From: Paenibacillus cremeus
GTDB taxonomy: Bacteria; Bacillota; Bacilli; Paenibacillales; NBRC-103111
DNA length: 63,738 bases
NCBI RefSeq assembly: GCF_007786445.1
Contig: NZ_VNJI01000044.1
Location: 1 to 63,738 of the forward strand
Direction: 5' to 3'
In this document: piece by piece, positions 53,050 through 62,571 of the stretch
Layout of the letters: every line of letters begins with the position of its first letter
Position numbering within the stretch: the stretch's first letter is position 1
Notes under the pieces: generated by a model
What the model saw: only the letters and a program-made list of their open reading frames with translations
Databases searched by the model: none
What the model was told of the DNA's origin: nothing
Translations under genes and position numbers: made by a program

Positions 53050-54563
53050 TAACTCAAGTTTCGCAGCACAAATTTGGCACTAAAGCCTTGATGTAGCTGG
53101 GTAAACCTGAAATCCATTGATGCACTTGACTGAAAACGGCAGACTTCTCCCGTTTGGTCTTTGTTTGAGAAAGCTCAAGGAAAAAGCTGACGATTTGTTG
53201 TAACGCCGTTTTCAAATCCAGATTTCGGACTTCATCCGAAAACAAGAAGAATAAGCCGCCCAAAGAGCGTTGATCCTGATGCTCACGTCGTTCCCATTCC
53301 ATCAACAGATAACGGGTAAAGACAATGGTAGTATGGCTGATCAACATGTCAAAAGAGCGCCCTTGAAACTCGGTTCCCAGTTTCAAGTAAGATTTGGTGA
53401 ACTTGAAGAAAGTTTCGATGCTCCATCTCATGCCGTAAATACGGACAACTTCAGTATCCGTGAGCTCAATATCCGTACTTAAAATAGCAAGCCATTCCCT
53501 ACGGCAATTACGGTTCTGGACGAAAACCAACTTGATCGGCAATCCACAGTCGGTTCGGGCGATAATCGAACCCAAGACCTCCAATTTGGAAGATCGGGGA
53601 AGCGCCGCGTGCAATTCTTTTAGCGTCATTCGCTTGTCGCCTACTCGGTAGCGCTGTTTCATATCTTTAATCATGCCAATGACGTGCAAGCCCTTAGACA
53701 TCAGAGCGCGTAACAGCGGGGCTTGGGTAAACCAGCTATCCATCAGGATAAAATCCGCTGCAAAGCCAGCTTTAATTGCACGATCCAGCAGAGCCATAAC
53801 CGCATCGGGCTTCCGAGAGAATGCTTCGAGACGCCGCTTATAGCCTTGCGTACGTTTGGATAGCTGTTCCTTCATTTCACAGAAACGATTCGCTAGCTTC
53901 GCCGAACTGAGCATGACAAAATCGATGGGGGCAAAGCTGAACCCATCCGACCACCCGAGGGTCAACATGTTGTAACCACGTACGAAACGACCGGTGGTAT
54001 GGTCATGTACCCGAGCCAGCAGTTCTGCCTTCTTGCAGCGGTTCCGCTTTAGAACGGAATCGTCTACGATGAACACACGAACTCGTGTAGTGGAAGTTAG
54101 AGATTCAAAGCGCTGAATAACGTTCAAACTTAACGTCTGAAAGAAGCGACGCCAAGCAAAACCAGGATGATTCAAGAAACGATAGACTACATCTTTACCT
54201 GGCAGTGTAGAACGGCTACTTTCAAGCAGACGAGACCAACTGCGTTGCTGGAAAATTAATGTGAAAATGAGCTGGAAAACGGAAAGAGCCGGAAGACCAA
54301 ACGATTTGCGAATGCCAGCCTGACGAAGTAAATGTCCAATTCTCAAAGTAGAAAACATGGTTGAAAAACGTTCTTCACACTTTTCAGATAGGGAGTTGTG
54401 GTGTAACATAGGGTTACGCACCTTTCTGTTTGGAATGGTAAGCTCGACACTTCCATTTTACCAAACGTGAAAGGTGTTTTTCTGTCAAGTTTGCTAATTT
54501 TATGCCACAATCCCAGTAACATCAACATCTAAGCGCATTTTTCAAGGTGCGAAACTTGAGTTA
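53050..54563 (-). mobile_element. IS4-family insertion sequence, apparently intact
   Basis: Inverted ends TAACTCAAGTTTCGCA (53050) and, reverse, TGCGAAACTTGAGTTA (54548-54563). The transposase (54421-53054, 455 aa) has FIVDDSVLKRNR, FILMDSWFTQAP and IYGMRWSIETFFKFTKSYLKLG, the IS4 DDE and Y-x2-R-x3-E-x6-K signature. It lies between the small XRE gene and tnsA and probably destroyed an older junction. Confidence 0.9.
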
Positions 54564-54905
54564 TTAAGCTATCTAAATTTTTTTTTCTAGTTTTCAAGAT
54601 TATTATTTTTTGAATTTTATTCAGGTTTTGAGAGATTCCATCTGTAATATTTTTTTAAAACATGCCGGTCTAGTTGATTTCCCATCAGTTTGTACTTTAT
54701 CTAAAATCTCTTTTATCCCTAAAAATCAGTAACTTTAAACATAGTATTTCCAAATTAATAGCTTTCTAGTTATTAATTAGAAAAGGAATTTAGTAACTTT
54801 TCATGTGAATGTTTATAAATCTGAAATTTGGAAAAAACGTAGCAATAAGGATACTCCAATGCAGTTTCGTCCGTTGAAACGCGAAAATATTAGGAGGCTT
54901 AGTTT
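54564..54905. other. AT-rich spacer before tnsA
   Basis: Very AT-rich, with no ORF and no copy of the short repeats found at 56071 or 61920. In a complete Tn7-like element the end next to tnsA would be expected here. Confidence 0.4.
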
Positions 54906-55559
54906 ATGCAAAAACCAAAGATCATGCCTAGAGCAGCTAAATATGGTAATAATTATTGGAATTCTGATGGTCCTAAGGTGGGGATGAGAGAGGTAACTCT
55001 TTATAGCGATCTTGAATTCGATCATTGGGTCAGCATTGAAACTAATCCAGATGTAGAAACATACTGCGAACAATACCCTGAAATTTCTTTTGTACAAAAT
55101 GATGAGCTCCATACAAGTGTATTTGATATGTGGCTTAAACTTCGAGATGGAACGGTGATATGCCGTGAAGTCAAATATGAATCGGAGTTGAATCCTGAAG
55201 ACCGATGCAACGTAAGGACGCTTAGACAAATTGAAGCTCAACAAATTTATTGCAAAGAAAATGGGGTCCTTTATGAAATAATAACCGACAAGCTTTTGCG
55301 AAAAAGTCACAATGAGTTAGAAAATCGCTTGAAGATCATTTCTTTTGTAAAGAACAATCCAGAGCCAAAAGAAGCTCCACAAATTTATAAAGCCGTTCGA
55401 CGTGAGCGAGTAGATCTGCAAACATTATCAGAATTATTATCAATTCCATATATGCTAGTGCACGATGCGTGCTTATGGTTGTTTTATCAAGGATTAATTC
55501 ACCTAAACATTGACGAAATAATCATTTGCAAACGATCGGAGGCTTGGTTACGTGAGTAG
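54906..55559 (+). CDS. tnsA: TnsA-like endonuclease of a Tn7-like element
   Basis: 217 aa, AGGAGG before ATG. Restriction-enzyme-like catalytic residues: Glu37 in SDLEFDHW, Asp74 in SVFDMWLKL and Lys90 in VICREVKYES; the motif NPDVETYCEQYPEI is typical of TnsA N-terminal domains. The C-terminal part (about 125-217) would be the winged-helix/TnsC-contact region. TnsA nicks the 5' ends of the element during cut-and-paste. Reads directly into tnsB. Confidence 0.82.
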   Translation: MQKPKIMPRAAKYGNNYWNSDGPKVGMREVTLYSDLEFDHWVSIETNPDVETYCEQYPEISFVQNDELHTSVFDMWLKLRDGTVICREVKYESELNPEDRCNVRTLRQIEAQQIYCKENGVLYEIITDKLLRKSHNELENRLKIISFVKNNPEPKEAPQIYKAVRRERVDLQTLSELLSIPYMLVHDACLWLFYQGLIHLNIDEIIICKRSEAWLRE

Positions 55560-55977
55560 GGTTAAGGTTATTGACCTCGGTGAATTATCTCAAGCCCAGA
55601 TTGACCGAGATTTGTGGTATCAAGTTGACGAGACATTGTTGGAAGATGTAGAGGAAAAGGCGGTTTTCTCGAAACGAAAAGAAGCTATTGATCTATATAT
55701 GGCAAATGAAAAGAGTCATAAGGATATTTATGAACTCACAGGTGTAGATCGAATAAATTTGATTCGTTTATTTAAAAGGTGCATTACTTATGATCCTAAT
55801 GGTGTCCCTTGGGGATACAGGGGACTGATTCCAAATAAAAAGCTTAAAAAATATGAACTAAACCCTGTTTCGCGAAAATTTAATGAATCAAGAAAAACAG
55901 GTGAGTTCGATTTGCTGCTGGAGAAGCAGTTCTTGTCAACCGACAACAAAACCAGCAGTAGCAATGGTTTTAGCTAA
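55552..55977 (+). pseudogene. tnsB: TnsB-like transposase, N-terminal fragment
   Basis: GTG start overlaps tnsA by 8 bp. SKRKEAIDLYMANEKSHKDIYELTGVDRINLIRLFKRCITYDPNGVPWGYRGLIPNKKLKKYEL is the N-terminal HTH region of TnsB-type DDE transposases. The full protein would be about 650-700 residues; here it ends after 141, so the catalytic domain and tnsC/tniQ are lost. Confidence 0.75.
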
Positions 55978-56258
55978 TTTATAGACTATTGTACAAAATC
56001 CGAATTTTGTGAAATAGTTTCGCTTCACAGAGTTTCACAGAGGAAGTAGCAATCAGCCGTTAAATGTTCGGCGACACAAACATATGCGCTTTCGCGACAC
56101 AAACATATGCGTTTTGCCGTTATAAATCATTTTCATAGTCATCATATATGTCATTGCCCAGTCATCATATATGTCATTGCCTGCTATCGAAGATCTCAAG
56201 ATAAGAGCGGTTTATTGAAACTATCGTTTCCCGTTTGTTGAGTAATACATCGATTAAT
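55978..56258. repeat. Two pairs of direct repeats, each spaced 23 bp
   Basis: GCGACACAAACATATGCG at 56071-56088 and 56094-56111, then AGTCATCATATATGTCATTGCC-type units at 56137-56158 and 56160-56181. The first family recurs in inverted form at 63518-63589. Equal 23-bp periods suggest two arrays of protein-binding sites, transposase sites or replication-iteron-like sites. Confidence 0.7.
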
Positions 56259-56510
56259 TTAACAACTCCCCCCACCCAATCCCTCTTTTCCAAAAATTCC
56301 ATTACTGCATGATGAGCCGTCTGATTGGTTAGAATCTGATTTTTCATTTTGTGATTCCGATGATTTTTTCATTTCCTCGTCGAATTTGTGAGCTTGCTCA
56401 ACATCTTTATTTCGTTCATTCTCATCAGACGATGGTCCGCGTGGTGAGCAGCCTGAGAAGCCCAAAATTAAAAGTATAAAAAGAGAAAGAAACAGGATTT
56501 TCAAGCACAT
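56259..56510 (-). CDS. Small lipoprotein
   Basis: 83 aa. Lipobox LGFSGC (Cys at about 21) after a hydrophobic signal; mature part is hydrophilic, rich in Ser, Glu, Asn and Lys, ending with Gly and Cys (KEGLGGGSC). GGGGGC precedes ATG 56510. Function unknown. Confidence 0.7.
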   Translation of the reverse strand: MCLKILFLSLFILLILGFSGCSPRGPSSDENERNKDVEQAHKFDEEMKKSSESQNEKSDSNQSDGSSCSNGIFGKEGLGGGSC

Positions 56511-56656
56511 GGTGCCCCCTTTAAGTCAAGATGCAGCTATTGTTCCCTAGATCTCTGGTAAAAATTACTGCACCATTTCACAAAACACCAACTCTCGTGG
56601 CCATTTTGTTTCGTCCTCTAATCTATAGGGAATCGCTTTACTTTAAATGCTCCTCT

Positions 56657-57890
56657 TTAATTGCGGCCTTTCTTTGGCGCTCTACCGACGCCTAATCGTG
56701 CTATTGGCGATACGGCCGCGTGCTTCTCCTGCATCGCTTCTGTACGCGTTTTGACGTATTTACGAGTCGTTTCAAATCCGCATGGCCAGCGATCCTTTGC
56801 AGGGTGAACACATCGCCGCCATTCTCGAGGTACGCCGTACAAAAGTAGTGACGGAACGTGTGCGGGCTTACTCGTACTTGACCGTGTATGCCTGACTTAA
56901 CCCCGTAATCATGCAGCCTCTTTCGAAAGTGATCGGCCTTCAGCGGCTCGCCGTAATTGGCGACAAATATATACTCCGTCTTGAAATACGCCTTATTCTC
57001 GTTAACCAACTCGAGGACTTGCGAACGACTTCGTTCGATACCGGTACAATCCTCGGCTTCCGGTTCATATTCATCGATGCCGGTAGCGTTATACAGCGCG
57101 ATCTCATATCAAAATGTTCGGTGGTTAAGCGTAAGGCTTCGTTTATACGTAAGCCGGTATCAGCAAGCAGCAACATGAGCACCTTGTCCCGAAAGCCGGC
57201 GTAAGAACGTACGTCAGGCGCCGCTAATAGCAAACGTACCTGCTCGTCCGTGAACGCATCAATGTCGTCCTCGTCTTGCCGCGGCGGCTTGATCTTTTGC
57301 GCCGGGTTAACGTCGATCATCTGCTCACCAGCCCAAAAGTTAAACATCGTTCTAAGCGTCCGCAGCCGGATTGCCACCGTTGTCGGCGACAAGGTTTCGC
57401 CGTCTAGCTTCCGGTTATCTACGCCATCATATTTCGTCCTACCTGACGACATATAGATTACGTAGTCTCGAAGCGTAGATTGCGTTATTTCACGCAGTTT
57501 TATGCCGGGCTCCGTGGAATCGATCCATTCGCGAAAATAGCGCCAGTGCGCTTTATAATCGGCGAGCGTACGGTCCCGCATTCCCTCCGCTTTCTTTACG
57601 TTATAAAAGAGCGTGAACGCATCATCAAGTGTGTGGTCGATCGTTTGCTTGGCGGATGGGCGCCGGCCTCCACGAATTATTGCTTTGCCTGAACGCGGGT
57701 CATTAATGCTTAACATTTGATTGATTTGTTCTTCCGTCAGGCCTAATGCTTTAAGCTGCGCTTTTGCTCATCGGTTAATACTTCGTTTTGTGCGGACTGA
57801 ATGATCGGAAGGGCTTTTTGCATCGTTTCCTGAATCAACGACTTGATACTGAACTTTCTATCCGGCCAATACGGTCGTATCTGCTCGCGG
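56657..57890 (-). pseudogene. Tyrosine-recombinase integrase with three frameshifts
   Basis: Pieces: SIKSLIQETMQKALPIIQSAQNEVLTDEQK (57870-57765), LTEEQINQMLSINDPRSGKAIIRGG ... TGLRINEALRLTTEHFD (57750-56980), NENKAYFKTEYIFVANYGEPLKADHFRKRL ... SPHTFRHYFCTAYLENGGDVFTLQRIAGHADLK (57009 to about 56775), and TTRKYVKTRTEAMQEKHAA (to 56657). Catalytic Arg, HxxR, GHAD and Tyr (KYV) are present but in different frames. Inactive as it stands. Confidence 0.87.
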
Positions 57891-57982
57891 CTTTACACAA
57901 GTATAGTAAGATCAACCACTTCACATGAAGTGGTTTTTTTAATGTATCTTAATCAAGATACATCGCGCTGCCATTAACTTTT

Positions 57983-58015
57983 TCTCATGATATTTTTTCA
58001 TTTATTGGATATAGT
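57983..58015 (+). promoter_or_regulatory. TCTCAT-box promoter of the germination operon
   Basis: TCTCAT (57983-57988), a T-rich second box (TTTCAT at 57996, 2 bp late), and TATAGT at 58010-58015, 27 bp after the first hexamer. Start codon 43 bp after the -10 start. Confidence 0.55.
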
Positions 58016-58052
58016 AAGGCATAAATTCCTTATTTTCCCGGAGGGGGTCAGC

Positions 58053-59147
58053 ATGAATAGTCGTGGGACAATCGGAGTACTCCCCATGTTTTCAATCATG
58101 ATTCTGGCTGTCGGGCTCATGAACCATGTTATCGTCATTCCTCCATTGATTCAGGACGCTAAAAGAGATGCCTGGGTGAGTGTTTTAATCATACTTGTTC
58201 CCTATATGCTGTGGACCAGCCTGCTTTATTACATTATGAAAAAGACAAATCAAGAGCTATTTCTTTCTTGGATCAAGCTCAACTTTGGAAAATTAATATA
58301 TCGGATTATATCCGGTGTATTTGTAATCTACCTGCTCTTCATCAGCAGTCTTACATTAAAAGAGACCGTAATGTGGACGCATATTTCCTATTTACCCCGG
58401 ACTCCTGTCCTTATGCTCGCCATTTCTATGATCATTCTATGTAGTTTGGCGGTTCATCTGGGCCTTGAGGCCATTGCGATCACCGCCGGGGTTCTGCTGC
58501 CGCTAATTATTGTTTTGGGTCATTTTGTTATGACGACCAATTTAAAACATAAAAATTATCATTTATTGACGCCAATCTTAGAGAATGGATGGTCTACTGT
58601 TCTCGAAGGATGCATTTATGTCGGAGGAGGATCCGTTGAAATCATTACATTTTTGTTGATACAGCATGAGCTTAAAAAGAAAATCCGACTGCGTTTTTTG
58701 ATTGCAGTATCCTTGTTTTTAATTCTTCTGGTGTTCGGACCGGTAACAGGCGCAATCGCCGAATTCGGTCCGTTTGAGGCCGCGGAGCTTCGGTTCCCCG
58801 CCTTTGAAGAGTGGCGACTCGTTGAAATTGGCAAATACATACGCCATGTTGATTTTTTATCGATCTATCAGTGGATCTCCGGGGCCTTCATCCGGATTTC
58901 TTTCTCCATGTACTTGGTTGTGGAGATACTAACAGCATATAACAAACAAACAAAATCCAAATATGTATGGCTGGCACTCTTAGGTATTGGCCTAATTTGT
59001 ATAACTGCAGGAATCCCGATCAAAGACACAGACTACCTTGCCTTTTTAAAAACCGTTTATCTTCCTACCTCTCTTTACGTAATTACTGGCTTATTGATCA
59101 TGTTCTTCATTATGGTCACGATCTCAAATATGAAAAGGAAGGAATAG
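58053..59147 (+). CDS. Germination receptor permease subunit (GerAB/GerKB family)
   Basis: 364 aa from ATG 58053 (GGAGGGGG upstream), ten hydrophobic segments, APC-transporter-like fold of the GerB subunits that bind germinants. MKKTNQELFLSWIKLNFGKLIYRIISGVFVIYLL and LRFPAFEEWRLVEIGKYIRHVDFLSIYQWISGAFIRISF are characteristic. First gene of a B-A-C operon; two bases separate it from the A subunit gene. Confidence 0.9.
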   Translation: MNSRGTIGVLPMFSIMILAVGLMNHVIVIPPLIQDAKRDAWVSVLIILVPYMLWTSLLYYIMKKTNQELFLSWIKLNFGKLIYRIISGVFVIYLLFISSLTLKETVMWTHISYLPRTPVLMLAISMIILCSLAVHLGLEAIAITAGVLLPLIIVLGHFVMTTNLKHKNYHLLTPILENGWSTVLEGCIYVGGGSVEIITFLLIQHELKKKIRLRFLIAVSLFLILLVFGPVTGAIAEFGPFEAAELRFPAFEEWRLVEIGKYIRHVDFLSIYQWISGAFIRISFSMYLVVEILTAYNKQTKSKYVWLALLGIGLICITAGIPIKDTDYLAFLKTVYLPTSLYVITGLLIMFFIMVTISNMKRKE

Positions 59148-59148
59148 A

Positions 59149-60654
59149 ATGAAAATAAGCGGTTTTTGGAAAAAGTCGCCCAAACTGATAAGTACTAAAC
59201 CTAAAAATGATTCCCCTTCTCCGCACGCTGACAATCCGTTTACCCCGGAAAATATCCGAAGCCTATTTAATAAATCCGCTGATTTTATAATGGAAAGGTA
59301 TGTATTGGGCGGTGATATTCAGGTGTTTCTGATGTATTGCGATGGGCTAACGGATACAAAAGAAATAAACCGTTCTATACTCCCTCAATTAAACTCTTTG
59401 GTGAACCATTCGGAAGTGCAAGATCTGAAACTACAGATGAAATTGATTCAGGTAGCTGACACCGAGGAAATCGTTGACCAAATATACTCGGGAATGCTTC
59501 TGCTCTTATTTCCTGCTTTGGGTCTGTTATATTCTCTAGATATTGCTGACATACCGCGCCGGCAACCTTCTGAATCTAACACAGAGATGTCGATTAAGGG
59601 CCCCAAGGACGGATTTGTAGAGGAGCTGACCTCAAACGTAGCATTGGTACGTAAACGTCTCCGTACAAGTGCCCTATGTTATGAACAATTTACGATCGGC
59701 AAAAGAAGCAAAAGCAAGGTTGCATTGCTTTATATCGAGGACATTACTAACCCTGAAATTGTAAACGAAGCACGAAACAGGCTTCAACGTATTTATATCG
59801 ATATATTATTAAGCAGCAGTCAACTAGAGGAATTGCTGGCGGACAAGCAGTCTTCATTATTCCCTTTGCTCCATTACACAACAAGACCCGATTTTGTCGT
59901 GGATAGTCTCGCTCGAGGCAGGTTTGCTGTCATTGTTGACGGTGCACCTACAGCCATCATCGGTCCCGCCAATTTGACCCTGCTGTTAAAGACACCGGAG
60001 GATGCATACATTCCGTTTTATATGGGGACATTCGGTTTGTTTTTCCGCTTTATGGGTCTGTTTATTTCATTGCTGTTACCTGGTTTTTGGAGTGCGTTGG
60101 CATCCTACAATTTAGAGCAGCTTCCATACCCGCTACTGGCTACGATCGGGCTGTCAAGAATAGGACTTCCGATTCCGGGACCTCTTGAGGCTTTTCTAAT
60201 GATCGGATTATTCGAGCTGCTGAGAGAGGCGGGTGAGCGACTGCCCAAGGCGGTCGGCCAAACAGTTGCCATAGTCGGGGGGATTGTCGTCGGAGATGCG
60301 GCCATCAGAGCCGGACTCGCATCCACCACCCTTCTTGTTGTCGCTTGTATAACGGCCGTCGCCAGTTTTACTCTGGTTAATCAATCATTGGTTGGTACCG
60401 TTAGCATCGTTCGGTTATTTGTTTTAGCTATGTCGTCCTTACTGGGCATGTACGGGTTTATTTTGTCTGTGATTGGAATTGTGTTGTATCTTTCAAGTCT
60501 AAAATCTTTCGGAGTACCTGTGCTTGCTCCTATATCTCCCATCAGATGGAGTGACCTGATACCAGCTCTTTCCCGAAAGCAGTGGCGTAATAAGAATTTG
60601 CGTCCTGACATTATGGAAACCACCGACCAAACCCGACAAGGGAGGATTAAGTAA
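59149..60654 (+). CDS. Germination receptor A subunit (GerAA/GerKA family)
   Basis: 501 aa. N-terminal soluble domain (about 1-270) with YVLGGDIQVFLMYCDGLTDTKEINRSILPQL and ARGRFAVIVDGAPTAIIGPANLTLLLKTPEDAYIPFY; C-terminal half with five membrane segments including IGLSRIGLPIPGPLEAFLMIGLFELLREAGERLP. Typical GerA length. Works with the B and C subunits as a spore inner-membrane ion channel. Stop TAA overlaps the next ATG. Confidence 0.92.
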   Translation: MKISGFWKKSPKLISTKPKNDSPSPHADNPFTPENIRSLFNKSADFIMERYVLGGDIQVFLMYCDGLTDTKEINRSILPQLNSLVNHSEVQDLKLQMKLIQVADTEEIVDQIYSGMLLLLFPALGLLYSLDIADIPRRQPSESNTEMSIKGPKDGFVEELTSNVALVRKRLRTSALCYEQFTIGKRSKSKVALLYIEDITNPEIVNEARNRLQRIYIDILLSSSQLEELLADKQSSLFPLLHYTTRPDFVVDSLARGRFAVIVDGAPTAIIGPANLTLLLKTPEDAYIPFYMGTFGLFFRFMGLFISLLLPGFWSALASYNLEQLPYPLLATIGLSRIGLPIPGPLEAFLMIGLFELLREAGERLPKAVGQTVAIVGGIVVGDAAIRAGLASTTLLVVACITAVASFTLVNQSLVGTVSIVRLFVLAMSSLLGMYGFILSVIGIVLYLSSLKSFGVPVLAPISPIRWSDLIPALSRKQWRNKNLRPDIMETTDQTRQGRIK

Positions 60655-61793
60655 TGGTTTACAGGCTAAGCATGACAACGGTATGGATAACCATGCTTAT
60701 AATGCTAACCGGCTGCTGGGATATGAAGAGCATACAGGACATAAACTATGCAACTTGTCTTGGGTTCGATTATAAGGATAACGAATACACTGTGTATGCT
60801 CAGTTGCTTGATTTTTCTACGGTAGCAAAGACCGAACCCGGTAAGCCCATTCAACCGATACCGGTTTGGGTTGGTAATGCCAAGGGAGAATCGATCGCTA
60901 GTGCTATGAACGACCTCTACCACTCATCTCAATTAAGTATTTTTTACGGACACGTAAATACAATTGTTTTGGGTGAGAATTTACTGAAAAAGGGGCTTAA
61001 GGAAGTTCACGAAACTCTTGGGAGATACTATGAATTTCGATACACTCCATGGATGTTCGGAACCCAGCAGCCAATTAATAAATTGTTTGCCACTATCCCG
61101 TTCTTTAACCTTTCACCGCTGATGTCCCTGATTCATCAACCGAAAGAAATTTTTAAACAACACTCGATCATTTCTCCATTGAATGCCCTAAAATTCACCT
61201 CTGATATGCGTGAGCCGGAGGGCACTGTTTTACTCCCTGCCCTATCTTTGGATAAAGGGAGTTGGCAGGCCGGTGAACAGCCGCATTCAACGTTCGATGT
61301 CGACGGCGTGTTTGTATTTAAAAATGGGACTTATATGGGAAAATTACAGAGTAACCAAGTCATGGGGCTTAGATGGATGGATCCGAAAACACATCGCAGT
61401 CCGCTTTTTATTCACACTGACGGTGAACTTCAAGCCTCGCTTTCTTTGGAACGACCCGAACCGAAGATTACGCCCAATATCACTGGGAATGAAGTTTTTT
61501 ATGATATGGAAGTAAAGCTTACGGGTTACATAAGTGAACTTATCCATCCAATACCCATACAAATATTGGAGGGAAAGGCGGCCCGATTGGTGGAAGCCCA
61601 AATCAGGCAAGCCTATACTCGAGGCTTGTCCATGAATGCGGATTTGTTTAATTTGCAGCACGAATTCTATCGGCAAAAAAAACCAGAATGGAAAAGACTC
61701 CGTGGAAAGGGTGAAATAAAATTATCCCTGGAGTCTTTAAAAAATGTAAAAGTTCAAGTAGAGCTGATTCATTCAGGAGATCTTAAATATTAG
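60654..61793 (+). CDS. Germination receptor lipoprotein subunit (GerAC/GerKC family)
   Basis: 379 aa. Lipobox MLTGC (Cys about 22) with CWDMKSIQDINYATCLGFDY, the usual GerC start. The rest has the three-domain GerC pattern (FYGHVNTIVLGENLLKKG; EGKAARLVEAQIRQAYTRGLSMNADLFNLQHEFYRQKKPEW). Completes the receptor; the operon has no fourth D gene. Confidence 0.9.
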   Translation: MVYRLSMTTVWITMLIMLTGCWDMKSIQDINYATCLGFDYKDNEYTVYAQLLDFSTVAKTEPGKPIQPIPVWVGNAKGESIASAMNDLYHSSQLSIFYGHVNTIVLGENLLKKGLKEVHETLGRYYEFRYTPWMFGTQQPINKLFATIPFFNLSPLMSLIHQPKEIFKQHSIISPLNALKFTSDMREPEGTVLLPALSLDKGSWQAGEQPHSTFDVDGVFVFKNGTYMGKLQSNQVMGLRWMDPKTHRSPLFIHTDGELQASLSLERPEPKITPNITGNEVFYDMEVKLTGYISELIHPIPIQILEGKAARLVEAQIRQAYTRGLSMNADLFNLQHEFYRQKKPEWKRLRGKGEIKLSLESLKNVKVQVELIHSGDLKY

Positions 61794-61919
61794 AACTCTT
61801 TAGCCACACTGACAGCCATATAAGCAACATCTCTTTGGGATTGTTCTCATCCTGCTCGCCGATGTAGAAGAAACAACGCATCATGACAGTAGCTAACTTC
61901 GCACAGCATCGTCGGCAAT

Positions 61920-62046
61920 GATATAAAGTTCTTGTCAATTTCGGGAATGTTATAAAGTTCTTGTCATTTGTTTTTGACAAGAACTTTATAACATAAAACA
62001 AAATACCGCGTTTTCCGCGGCAATTAATGATATAAAGTTTTTGTCA
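61920..62046. repeat. Four 18-bp repeats (TGACAAGAACTTTATAAC type)
   Basis: Copies at 61920-61937, 61949-61966, 61975-61992 (opposite strand) and 62029-62046. Copies 2 and 3 form a perfect 18-bp inverted repeat around 8 nt. Three point one way, like transposase binding sites at the end of a Tn7-like element, and lie inside the TGTGACAC block at 62079-62093. Confidence 0.75.
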
Positions 62047-62078
62047 CCCGACAACTGCTGGTTTTGAGAATGTTTTCA

Positions 62079-62124
62079 ATATGATGTGTCACACTATATA
62101 GTGTTTGTGTTTACTGTTTAAAAA
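62079..62124 (-). repeat. Candidate Tn7-like end (TGTGACACATCATAT) joined to the 30-bp repeat, copy B
   Basis: On the minus strand TTTTTAAACAGTAAACAC..., one base, then TGTGACACATCATAT, running toward the four 18-bp repeats. Both blocks recur at 44437-44519 but separated and in the opposite order. Confidence 0.6.
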
Positions 62125-62250
62125 ACTAAGTAAAAAAATCCGTTCCTCTCACCACCTTTTTCGTTGTGTCCAAAGGAAATTCCCTGCTTTTGTAGAATAT
62201 ATAAAACTATCAGCATGAACGAAATATGACAAGAAAGTATGTGATGAACA

Positions 62251-62403
62251 ATGTATATCCCTTCTAGCATTACATCTTTGAACAATGAGGAATTGCAACG
62301 TCTACTAACCCACGCTTTAATTGTTAAATGCGAAAAAGCATTTATCCAGTTTATTCAAAACGAAGTGAAACGACGCGGATTACATCCCATTACCACGCGG
62401 TAG
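62251..62403 (+). CDS. Sda-like sporulation histidine kinase inhibitor
   Basis: 50 aa, below usual ORF cut-offs. LNNEELQRLLTHALIVKCEKAFIQFIQNEVKRRGL fits the two-helix Sda pattern (L..EEL...Y..A....L...FI..L..EI.RR.L). Sda blocks the sporulation kinases when DNA replication is disturbed. The ribosome site is weak. Confidence 0.6.
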   Translation: MYIPSSITSLNNEELQRLLTHALIVKCEKAFIQFIQNEVKRRGLHPITTR

Positions 62404-62571
62404 GGGTTATTTTTCTTTGCTCAACCCTCGAAATATTAGTTCTGTTTCCACTTTTCTAACTAATTCCAACTGTCCAAGTTCTTTTGATTTCTTATATATT
62501 TGAATCAATAATTCGCCGACCACAATTACAATTACCCCTCCATTTTTTCATATTATCTCAAATTTATATCT

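Noticed and set aside
56071..56181. CRISPR array
   Set aside because: Only two copies of each of two different units with no spacer diversity, and no cas genes; better seen as protein-binding repeats.
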